Positions 35,593-42,565 of a stretch of 64,000 bases of DNA are shown here, piece by piece. The stretch comes from Pedobacter ureilyticus (GTDB lineage Bacteria; Bacteroidota; Bacteroidia; Sphingobacteriales; Sphingobacteriaceae): positions 39,840 through 103,839 of the forward strand of contig NZ_SSHJ01000017.1 of assembly GCF_005925345.1 (NCBI RefSeq), in the 5' to 3' direction. Made by a program: the position numbers and the translations under genes. The notes beneath the pieces were generated by a model. It was not told where the DNA came from and did not search any database. It was given only the letters and a program-made list of their open reading frames with translations. Position 1 is the first letter of the stretch; each line of letters starts with the position of its first letter.

Positions 35593-36168
35593 TTAGTTAT
35601 TCTTCTTTACATATTTGGTCAATATCACAATCATTTGCTCATTGATTTTGCCTTCAATTTGCTCATGATTATCATGCACCAACCTGATCCGTTTCACTAC
35701 AGTGCCTTTTGGCGCACTAAAACTAGTGCCTTTTACGTCTAACGCTTGTGTTAAAACAACAGTATCTCCATTCTCCAATACATTACCAAATGCATCAATA
35801 TGAACCGCAGCTATTTCCAAACCACTCATCCCCCACTGAATTACATCTTCATCTAAATCTACCATACTCAACACGCCACTAGCCCAATCTTCATCCTTAT
35901 AATTTTGCAGCATACGGTAACTCAACGCCTGTACACTTGGTTCAGGATTCCAAATGCTACCTTCTACCACTCTCCAATAAAAACTTTTGTCGGTTGCATC
36001 TATATTTTGTAGACAATCTTTGCACAAAGCAACCTGATTTTCTACTACATCATCTTTTTTAGGACTTACCACATAGGCAATTGTGGCTTCAGTTTTGCTA
36101 CATAACTCACACAATCCACCGCTGCGTTCTTTCAGTTTTTCTAACATCTTATTCAATTCAAGTGGCAA
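35593..36168 (-). CDS. PhnA / YjdM domain zinc-ribbon protein
   Basis: 191 residues. The N-terminal zinc ribbon has two knuckles, Cys20-x-x-Cys23 (GLCELC) and Cys49-x-x-Cys52 (ALCKDC). The C-terminal PhnA domain is an SH3-like barrel that starts AFGNVLENGDTVVLTQALDVKG and continues KGTVVKRIRLVHD. Despite its name the family has no proven phosphonate role; the Pseudomonas enzyme called PhnA that breaks phosphonoacetate is different. Cytoplasmic, monocistronic. Confidence 0.88.
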   Translation of the reverse strand: MPLELNKMLEKLKERSGGLCELCSKTEATIAYVVSPKKDDVVENQVALCKDCLQNIDATDKSFYWRVVEGSIWNPEPSVQALSYRMLQNYKDEDWASGVLSMVDLDEDVIQWGMSGLEIAAVHIDAFGNVLENGDTVVLTQALDVKGTSFSAPKGTVVKRIRLVHDNHEQIEGKINEQMIVILTKYVKKNN

Positions 36169-36251
36169 ACTTACTCATTTATGTCCATCGGTATTAAAAA
36201 AGTAGCGCTAATCATTTTTTTAAACTACAAATGCGAAACATTTTTAATACC

Positions 36252-36259
36252 TATCTTTG
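36252..36259 (+). promoter_or_regulatory. Promoter -7 box of the SDR gene
   Basis: TATCTTTG matches TAnnTTTG exactly and is placed about 22 nt before the ATG at 36281, giving a leader of about 15 nt. It is identical to the glyQS box. A -33 element is not clear. Confidence 0.45.
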
Positions 36260-36280
36260 GCCTCTCAAAAGTTAACAGCT

Positions 36281-36982
36281 ATGAATATCATCATTACAGG
36301 AGCCAGTAGCGGCATAGGTTTCGAAGCGGCCTTAGAATTAAGTTTAGACACTAAAAATAAAGTAGTTTGTATTGCCCGTTCGGCTGATAAATTGCGAAAA
36401 TTGCACGAAATTGCTAAAAACATTACACCAGATTGCAACCTACTGCCTGTGGCTTTTGATCTGGTAAACGATGATTACAATGCGTTAATCCCATTCATTG
36501 AGCAAAGACTAGGTAGTGTCGATATTTTGATTAACAATGCGGGTTTACTGGTTAACAAGCCTTTTTTAGAAACCACGGAAAACGATTTGGCAAATATGTT
36601 GGAGCATAATGTAATGAGCCATTTTAAGATGAGCCGATATATGCTACCTTTTATGAGTGCTGGTGCGCATATTGTAAATATTGGCAGCATGGGCGGCTTT
36701 CAAGGTAGCGTAAAATTTCCTGGACTGGCAGCCTACTCCGCAAGTAAGGCGGCATTACACATCCTAACCGAATGCATGGCACAAGAGTTAATCTCAACTG
36801 GAATTAAAATCAATTGTTTGGCATTGGGTTCGGCCCAAACCGAAATGTTAGAAGCTGCTTTTCCTGGCTATGAAAGTCCTGTAATGGCATTTGAAATGGG
36901 TAAATATATAGCTGATTTTGCTAGAACCGGGCACAAGTTCTTTAATGGAAAAGTATTGCCCGTAGCGGTAACAACTCCTTAG
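36281..36982 (+). CDS. Short-chain dehydrogenase/reductase (SDR)
   Basis: The ATG at 36281 (MNIIITGASSGIG) starts directly at the Rossmann strand, 233 residues. Cofactor motif TGASSGIG (residues 6-13), NNAG (85-88) and the catalytic set Ser136, Tyr152, Lys156 (AAYSASKAA). It is a classical SDR with an intact active site; the substrate cannot be read from the sequence. An in-frame ATG at 36257 lies between promoter box and start and is rejected. The following gene is separate, 131 nt away. Confidence 0.92.
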   Translation: MNIIITGASSGIGFEAALELSLDTKNKVVCIARSADKLRKLHEIAKNITPDCNLLPVAFDLVNDDYNALIPFIEQRLGSVDILINNAGLLVNKPFLETTENDLANMLEHNVMSHFKMSRYMLPFMSAGAHIVNIGSMGGFQGSVKFPGLAAYSASKAALHILTECMAQELISTGIKINCLALGSAQTEMLEAAFPGYESPVMAFEMGKYIADFARTGHKFFNGKVLPVAVTTP

Positions 36983-37113
36983 TTTGCAGTTTTCAATTTT
37001 CAGTTAGCAGTCTAGTTATCAGCAATAAAACAATATCGCAATTTAGCAATCCACTAAACATAAGTTTTCCACATTCCTTGGTTCTAAACGTTGGGTTAGT
37101 TAAGTTTGAAACA

Positions 37114-37656
37114 ATGAAGAAAATACTTTTAACCATCGTTTTGCTCGGTAGTATTGCTTTTAGTTCTAAAGCACAAGATAATGTATCACTAACCATGCAA
37201 TATCAAAAGATGATGGAGAAAGTAATTAACCACATTCCAGAAGTGGCCAACGCTACTTCAAACAAAATCATGGACTTTGCCAAATCACTTATTGGAACTA
37301 GATATCGCTATGCTTCTAGTAACCCTAAAGTTGGTTTTGATTGTTCTGGCTTTGTGAGTTACGTTTATAAACAATTTGGTTTTAATATAAATGGAGCTCG
37401 TTCATCTGCAGATTTTGCTCAAAAAGGAAAAGCCATTAAATTGGCAGATGCTAAAGTAGGTGATGTGTTAGTATTTACTGGCTCTAATTCTAGAGTAAGA
37501 AAACCTGGTCACGTAGGTATCATTTACTCTATTGACGAGGATGGAAAAATCAAATTCATTCATTCATCATCTGGCAAAGCTAAAGGCGTAACCATTACTG
37601 ATTTAGAAGGTTATTACAAAAATCGTTTCTTAAAGGCGGTGACTGTGATGGAGTAA
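37114..37656 (+). CDS. NlpC/P60 (C40) peptidoglycan hydrolase, small exported form
   Basis: From the ATG at 37114 the protein has 180 residues with a signal peptide (cleavage after SKA-Q, residue 20); an in-frame ATG at 37078 would hide it. The C40 domain fills the rest: GFDCSGFVSYVYK with Cys77, KPGHVGIIY with His133 and KFIHSSSG with His150 as the third polar residue. There is no SH3 or LysM module, unlike the larger NlpC/P60 protein at 30274. It cuts murein peptides in the periplasm. Confidence 0.92.
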   Translation: MKKILLTIVLLGSIAFSSKAQDNVSLTMQYQKMMEKVINHIPEVANATSNKIMDFAKSLIGTRYRYASSNPKVGFDCSGFVSYVYKQFGFNINGARSSADFAQKGKAIKLADAKVGDVLVFTGSNSRVRKPGHVGIIYSIDEDGKIKFIHSSSGKAKGVTITDLEGYYKNRFLKAVTVME

Positions 37657-38000
37657 TTCAGCTGCTAGCTATTAGGAGTTAGGTATCAGTTTGCCAATGA
37701 TAATTACAAAGCTGCTGACGGAGGCTTCTGGAATTTCGTAGCTAATGGCATTTCTTACGTACTTTACCGACTAAAAACTTTCTGACTTCAATTTTTTTCC
37801 CGCCGATTGCACAGATTTTTCCGCTGAGTGGAATGGTTTTTTACTTCGCTTAACGAAGAGACCTTATCTTTCCGACTTTGCTGACTAAAAACTTTTCGAC
37901 TTCAATTTTTCCCCGCTGATTGCACAGATTTTTCCGCTGATTTAATTAGTATTGTGGTATTTTTCTTACGGACTTTGCTGACTAAAAACTTACGGACTAC
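37657..38000. repeat. Gene-free stretch with repeated GACTAAAAACTT units
   Basis: Three partial direct repeats: about 37761-37828, 37875-37940 and 37970-37999. Each has CTTTxCxGACTAAAAACTT; the first two continue GACTTCAATTTTT, then CCGxTGATTGCACAGATTTTTCCGCTGA. Nothing codes here. They follow the NlpC/P60 stop and face the flavin reductase stop. Confidence 0.75.
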
Positions 38001-38888
38001 CTAAAGCAACAACACTTTCAAGGCATCCGCTACTTTACCAAAAGCAATTAGCTCTTTGGCAAATTCATGCAGTTCGCGTTCGCGATTGGTTTCATCGCCA
38101 ATGGTAGCATCTAAAATATCTTTCACATTGGTATTCCATTGCATTTCTGCAATTTCACTTTCGCTCGGCAATTGCTCTTCATTACCCAACAAACCTAGAT
38201 CGTTACCAGTAAGCACATACGAACGGCGTACCGAAAGCGGCAAAGCATCTACCCCAATACCTAAAGTAGTCAACGGTTTTGGAACGGTAAACAAACTTTC
38301 GGGAGTTACACGGCTATACCAATTGCCGCCCAAACGAGCCACCAAATCTATTTTTTGCTGATCTATTTTGCCTTCTGCATCTAAAATTTCTTCTTTAACG
38401 TGGATGAGTTTAATTTCTGCTAACACTAAATTTCCAGCGCCGTTTTGATCGCCCAATGGAATGACTTGACTAACCACACATTCTAGCTGAACTGGAGCTT
38501 CGGCAACTCGCGGCGGCCTTACCAAGTGCGAAGTTTCCATAGTAAAACCTGCTTTCTCGAACTCGTTTACGCCTTTTGCATATTCGGTACTCGACAAACT
38601 TGTTTGCTGCACCATAGCGTAGTTAACAATATTGATAACACACTCGCCAACTTCCAGCACATTTTCTAGCGTATGCTTAGTGGTATTATCTCTTACACGC
38701 CTAGCCGGAGAAAAAATACAAATCGGCGGATTAGTGCTGAACAAATTAAAGAAGCTAAAGGGACTGAGGTTGACATTCCCTTGGGCATCAATAGTAGAAG
38801 CTAAACATATTGGACGTGGCGCTATGGCATACTGCAGGTAGTTTTGCAGTTGCATTGGGGAAAGGTCTTCGCATTTAAGGGTTAGCAT
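38001..38888 (-). CDS. Flavin reductase-like (FMN-binding) protein
   Basis: 295 residues. An FMN-binding split-barrel domain fills residues about 15-200: IAPRPICLASTIDAQGNVNLSPFSFFNLFS is the flavin-binding start, followed by RDTTxH-like RVRDNTTKHTLENV and VGECVINIV. The C-terminal 90 residues are helical and acidic and have no family I know. The protein is a likely NAD(P)H-flavin reductase or flavin-dependent enzyme; it points the same way as the fumarylacetoacetase-type gene but a lipoprotein gene and structured elements lie between them. Confidence 0.85.
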   Translation of the reverse strand: MLTLKCEDLSPMQLQNYLQYAIAPRPICLASTIDAQGNVNLSPFSFFNLFSTNPPICIFSPARRVRDNTTKHTLENVLEVGECVINIVNYAMVQQTSLSSTEYAKGVNEFEKAGFTMETSHLVRPPRVAEAPVQLECVVSQVIPLGDQNGAGNLVLAEIKLIHVKEEILDAEGKIDQQKIDLVARLGGNWYSRVTPESLFTVPKPLTTLGIGVDALPLSVRRSYVLTGNDLGLLGNEEQLPSESEIAEMQWNTNVKDILDATIGDETNRERELHEFAKELIAFGKVADALKVLLL

Positions 38889-38927
38889 ATCTGAGGTTGA
38901 TATATTTATTTTTTTTATTCTTTAAAT

Positions 38928-38954
38928 CGTCATTTCGAACGTAGAGAGAAATCT
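38928..38954. repeat. Left arm of the split palindromic repeat
   Basis: A 27-nt arm (begins CGTCATTTCGAAC, ends GAGAGAAATCT) whose inverted partner lies at 39603-39629, 26 of 27 positions complementary. Intact relatives in this window keep their arms 20-35 nt apart; here they are 648 nt apart because the cassette-like segment sits between them. Confidence 0.85.
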
Positions 38955-38965
38955 ATTAATAAAAA

Positions 38966-39100
38966 GCACTTAACGTTTTGCAGGTTTAAGTTGAGACTCG
39001 TTGTTTGCACAAAAGAACCTATTACTAATCTAAATAAAGAACTTCAAATTATCGTGTTCTTGCTTCGCCCGAGGCTTAACTTAAACCTGTTGTTAGTAGT
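38966..39100 (-). other. attC-like imperfect palindrome
   Basis: Outer boxes ACTTAAC (38968-38974, plus strand; GTTAAGT on the minus strand fits GTTRRRY) and GTTAGTAG (39092-39099). Inside them is a perfect 12-bp stem CAGGTTTAAGTT / AACTTAAACCTG (38981-38992 and 39078-39089), then an imperfect continuation (6 of 8 pairs) with unpaired bases, and a loop of about 70 nt. This layout, two box pairs with bulges and a long variable loop downstream of one gene, is that of integron attC sites. The outer boxes are only partly complementary (one base missing). Confidence 0.5.
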
Positions 39101-39597
39101 AGTTAATTACTTCTTATAATTTAGTTCAGCAATTGTATTTTGATATTTGCACGAAACACATTTATACATTGGGTAGTTTACGTTACCTTTTGGAAATTGT
39201 TTATATATTGGATTTGTCGCAATGTCTTTTATATTATACGAAGTCGGTTTAATAATTACACTATCCCTGACTTTTATATCAGGCAATAGCTTTACTGAAA
39301 AGACAGTTATCGTATCGCCGTTTGAAAGTTTTGCTATTGCAGTTGGATTTGAGTAATACTTCCCATTCCCGTCTTTGCTTAGCTCATAATCAATTATTTC
39401 GCCAGATAACTCTTTTGTCAGATTGAAATACCTACTGGCGGTCGTATTAACATATTCATCCATATATACCATTAGGTTACCACTTTTGCGTTTAATTGAA
39501 CAATTACTTAATGTAAAAACAACTATTATTAAAATATGATAATATTTAAGTCTCATCTATTTCTTAAAGTTATTTAATGTCTAGAAATTACTACTAA
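38974..39597 (-). mobile_element. Integron-cassette-like segment with one lipoprotein gene
   Basis: On the minus strand the segment would run from TTAGTAG (just after a G at 39598) through the gene at 39556-39107 and the palindrome to a G at 38974, next to TTAAGT. The cassette start GTTAGTAG is perfectly complementary to CTACTAAC at the outer edge of the palindrome, as expected because in a free cassette circle these form the two halves of one attC. Length 624 bp. No integrase gene lies in the window. Confidence 0.45.
39107..39556 (-). CDS. Putative lipoprotein in the cassette-like segment
   Basis: 149 residues. A short signal peptide with a lipobox ending FTLSN-Cys19 is followed by SIKRKSGNLM. 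The mature part is strand-rich (GEIIDYELSKDGNGKYY, AIAKLSNGDTITVFSVKLL) and ends with a CVSCKY pair and NYKK; I recognise no family. The gene fills the space between a cassette-like start (41 nt upstream of the ATG) and the attC-like palindrome (7 nt after the stop), as in integron cassettes, which usually lack a promoter. Codon use looks more AT-rich than the flanking catabolic genes. Confidence 0.7.
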   Translation of the reverse strand: MRLKYYHILIIVVFTLSNCSIKRKSGNLMVYMDEYVNTTASRYFNLTKELSGEIIDYELSKDGNGKYYSNPTAIAKLSNGDTITVFSVKLLPDIKVRDSVIIKPTSYNIKDIATNPIYKQFPKGNVNYPMYKCVSCKYQNTIAELNYKK

Positions 39598-39602
39598 CTT
39601 GA

Positions 39603-39629
39603 AGATTTCTCTCTGCGTTCGAAATGACG
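39603..39629. repeat. Right arm of the split palindromic repeat
   Basis: Inverted partner of 38928-38954 with one mismatch. It starts 4 nt beyond the cassette-like boundary at 39598. Confidence 0.85.
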
Positions 39630-39679
39630 TTGTTAATAAATGTAGGGTTCAAGAATAGAAAGGTTTACCTAAGTTACTT

Positions 39680-39786
39680 AAACCTGATAGCAGCGAACAC
39701 GTAGTGGCAAACCTGAGTGTTTGCCACGCAGTAAAGCGAATAGCAGGACTTTGGTTACCGAAGCGTGCAAAACCCTGCTTTTCAAA
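39680..39786 (+). ncRNA. Structured RNA-like element, copy B (Flavo-1-like, tentative)
   Basis: Outer helix CCTGATA (39683-39689) with TAGCAGG (39741-39747), the same lone A-C mismatch as in copy A, and a perfect inner hairpin GTGGCAAAC / GTTTGCCAC (39704-39712 and 39719-39727). Conserved GCGAA words flank the inner hairpin on both sides. The 3' tail runs GGACTTTGGTTACCGAAGCG and then GCAAAACCCTGC before TTTTCAAA. It abuts the stop codon of the convergent fumarylacetoacetase-like gene. Confidence 0.6.
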
Positions 39787-39788
39787 CT

Positions 39789-40784
39789 TTATTTTTTAAG
39801 TGCTAGTATCGAAAAATCGGTAGCTGCTTTGGTAATGTTGTTACTTAGCGCACCCAAACCGGTGATCTCCATTTCTACATGGTCGCCTGGTTGCAGCCAT
39901 TGTACTTGGTAGTTTGGATTGTTTAGCAAACCAGTGCCATTTAACTCTAAAAAGCAACCCGTACCTACAGTGCCAGAGCCAATCACATCGCCTGGCAAAA
40001 TATCTACGCCATAAGCGCAGCGCTCAATAATTTCGGCAAAAGTCCAGTCCATATCGGCCATATTGCCGCTAGAAACTTCAATGCCATTTACTTTACAGGT
40101 CATGCTTAGGTTATAGGCATTGCCTACATGGTTTTCTTTTGCGGCAACTTTATAAGGTTCCAGCTCATCGGGGGTAACCAACCAAGGCCCAATTACGGTA
40201 GAGAAATCCTTTCCTTTGGCCGGGCCTAAGTTCAATAACATCTCTTCCATTTGCAAAGTACGGGCACTCATATCATTCATGATGGTGTAACCCGCAATGT
40301 ATTCGTCTGCCTCAGCAGCTTTAATATTACGTCCTTTTTTACCAATAACTACCGCTACTTCTAGCTCAAAATCTAATTTCTGGAAATGATCTGGCATGCA
40401 CTCGATTTCGCCAGGACCTTGTATCGCATTATGGTTAGTAAAATAAAATATCGGATATTGGTCAAACTCGGCAATCATATCGACCTTACGGTTTCTGCGA
40501 GCTGCAGCAACATGTTGCCTAAACGCATAACCATCTCTACATGAAGTTGGATGCGGAACAGGTGCTAAAAGTTCATAAAAAACTTCTTCTTTTGGCTGCA
40601 ATTTACCATCCAAAATATCTCGATTAACTTGTTTCGCTCTTTCCATCAGTGGCTCTCCACCAGCTAAAAAAGCGTTCATATCATCAGGAATTAGTTTATG
40701 GCAAGAATTTAAATTATAAATATGGCCATTTACGAAAATGCCTAAATGTTCTTTATCTTCTGTTTTATAGGATACAAGCTTCAT
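39789..40784 (-). CDS. Fumarylacetoacetate hydrolase family protein
   Basis: 331 residues. The FAH fold shows LDFELEVAVVIGKKGRN with metal ligands Glu140 and Glu142, and IMNDMSARTLQ with Asp171; the catalytic region before it is SCRDGYAFRQHV. It cleaves fumarylacetoacetate to fumarate and acetoacetate, the last step of tyrosine breakdown. Neighbouring homogentisate dioxygenase and 4-hydroxyphenylpyruvate dioxygenase genes, transcribed divergently, support this over other FAH-family hydrolases. The 500-bp gap to homogentisate dioxygenase should hold both promoters. Confidence 0.88.
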   Translation of the reverse strand: MKLVSYKTEDKEHLGIFVNGHIYNLNSCHKLIPDDMNAFLAGGEPLMERAKQVNRDILDGKLQPKEEVFYELLAPVPHPTSCRDGYAFRQHVAAARRNRKVDMIAEFDQYPIFYFTNHNAIQGPGEIECMPDHFQKLDFELEVAVVIGKKGRNIKAAEADEYIAGYTIMNDMSARTLQMEEMLLNLGPAKGKDFSTVIGPWLVTPDELEPYKVAAKENHVGNAYNLSMTCKVNGIEVSSGNMADMDWTFAEIIERCAYGVDILPGDVIGSGTVGTGCFLELNGTGLLNNPNYQVQWLQPGDHVEMEITGLGALSNNITKAATDFSILALKK

Positions 40785-41284
40785 TGTTATAAATAATTTT
40801 AGTTAGCGAAGTCAATTTTAACAATCCAATGTAACAACAGTATTTATTGGAGATGGTTTATAATTGGATTTTGGTCAAAGCTATGAAAGCTTTTGAGGTT
40901 TTCCAAAAGCTACACCTGGTTAATATTTTTATCAAGCATCTGCGACACCTAAGAGCATTTCAATTTAAGGCGCAATTTGTAAAGTAATAAAATCTATAGC
41001 CATAAAATTGTATGATGTGATGTTTGAAATATTGCTGCAAAAAAACTACTTTTACAGAAGCAAAATGAGCGAGATTTTTCCATATCATAACCATTGCGTA
41101 GCAGAAGTTTTTTCTGCTTACCGATATGCGCTGCTCTCTAAGTTAATATTTGCGCAGTACTCTCTATAAAAATCCACTTATGTAGAACGTTTTCAAGACG
41201 TTCGCAAAATGTTCCGTAAATATTATAAAACGCTTTGCGTTATTATTCGTTATATTTATTTCTGACCAAATTTAACCTTATAAT
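40785..41284. other. Divergent control region, 500 bp
   Basis: Lies between the fumarylacetoacetase-type gene (minus) and homogentisate dioxygenase (plus). No ORF or stable hairpin was seen. The last 60 nt are very AT-rich and contain TATATTTA (41251-41258), one base off the TAnnTTTG box, at a suitable distance from the ATG at 41285. No operator palindrome stands out. Confidence 0.45.
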
Positions 41285-42451
41285 ATGCCTATTTACCACA
41301 CCTTAGGAACTATACCTCCTAAACGACATACCGTTTTCCGTAAACCAAATGGCGATTTATATGCCGAAGAACTGGTCTCTACAGAAGGTTTTTCAAGCTT
41401 ATATTCGTTGGTTTACCACTGCCACCCGCCAACCATTGTAAAGTCTTTGGGCGAACCGTACAGTGTAGCCCCTAAAATTGCCCGTGAAAAGCATTTGCGC
41501 CATACTAGCCTTATTGGTTTCAATATCAAACCCGAAGATGATTACTTAAATAGTAGAAAACCGGTATTGGTAAACAGCGATTTGCACATTTCGTTGGCTG
41601 CTCCACGAAAATCAATGACCGATTATTTCTATAAGAATAGCCAGGCTGATGAAGTGATTTTTATTCACGAAGGGACAGGCAAGTTAAAAACAGGTTTCGG
41701 CGAAATTGCTTTTGAATATGGAGATTACTTGGTGATCCCTAGAGGTACGATTTATCAAATGGAATTTAAGGATGAGAAAAATCGTTTGTTTATTGTAGAA
41801 AGTTTTAGCCCCATCCGTACTCCTAAAAGATATAGAAATGCTTTTGGACAGCTAGAGGAGCATTCTCCATTTTGTGAAAGAGATATTAAAAGGCCGCAAA
41901 ACTTACAAACTTTTGATGAGTTCGGAGATTTTAAAGTGTTGATCAAAAAGCAGGAAGTAATGTACCCTTACACCTATGGTACACACCCTTTCGATTTCGT
42001 AGGCTGGGATGGTTTCCATTACCCATGGGCCTTCTCTATCCACGATTTTGAACCGATTACCGGGCGTTTGCACCAGCCACCTCCCGTACATCAAACTTTC
42101 GAAGGACACAACTTTGTGATTTGTTCCTTTGTTCCACGCAAGTACGATTACCATCCTCTATCGATACCAGCGCCTTACAACCATAGTAATGTAGATAGTG
42201 ATGAAGTTTTATATTATGTGGATGGCGATTTTATGAGCCGAAAAAGCGTGGAGAAAGGCCAAATTACTTTACATCCTGGCGGTATCCCTCATGGGCCACA
42301 CCCGGGCACGGTAGAGAAATCTATTGGCAAAGAAAGTACCGAAGAACTAGCGGTGATGATTGATCCTTTTAGGCCATTAATGTTAACCGAAGACGCAATT
42401 GCGATAGAAGACGAGAGTTATCACAAGAGTTGGCAAATTAACGTAGAATAA
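41285..42451 (+). CDS. hmgA: Homogentisate 1,2-dioxygenase
   Basis: 388 residues, the shorter bacterial form. The cupin-type iron site is visible: PYNHSNVDSDEVLYY gives His300 and Glu307, and GGIPHGPHPG gives His336. VHQTFEGHNFVICSFVPR just before them is a strong family signature. The enzyme opens the ring of homogentisate to maleylacetoacetate. It is followed 114 nt later by hppD, which makes its substrate, on the same strand. Confidence 0.95.
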   Translation: MPIYHTLGTIPPKRHTVFRKPNGDLYAEELVSTEGFSSLYSLVYHCHPPTIVKSLGEPYSVAPKIAREKHLRHTSLIGFNIKPEDDYLNSRKPVLVNSDLHISLAAPRKSMTDYFYKNSQADEVIFIHEGTGKLKTGFGEIAFEYGDYLVIPRGTIYQMEFKDEKNRLFIVESFSPIRTPKRYRNAFGQLEEHSPFCERDIKRPQNLQTFDEFGDFKVLIKKQEVMYPYTYGTHPFDFVGWDGFHYPWAFSIHDFEPITGRLHQPPPVHQTFEGHNFVICSFVPRKYDYHPLSIPAPYNHSNVDSDEVLYYVDGDFMSRKSVEKGQITLHPGGIPHGPHPGTVEKSIGKESTEELAVMIDPFRPLMLTEDAIAIEDESYHKSWQINVE

Positions 42452-42550
42452 AGTCGGATGTCCGATATCCGAAGATAAGACGACAGCCTTACAATATTAA
42501 AACCTTCCAATTAAAACACGACAACTTCCGACCTCGGTCATCCGACTTCG
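42451..42550. repeat. Inverted repeat between hmgA and hppD
   Basis: A perfect 10-bp pair AAGTCGGATG (42451-42460) and CATCCGACTT (42539-42548), with related words between (TCCGATATCCGAAG, CTTCCGACCTCGG). It fills most of the 114-nt gap between two genes of one pathway, so it may be a processing or attenuation hairpin, or just another dispersed repeat. Confidence 0.7.
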
Positions 42551-42565
42551 GACAAAATAAAAACA

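Noticed and set aside
38928..39629. Insertion sequence or composite transposon bounded by 27-bp inverted repeats
   Set aside because: The enclosed gene is a small lipoprotein, not a transposase, no target-site duplication was seen, and the arms match a dispersed palindrome family. A cassette inserted in that palindrome explains the data better.
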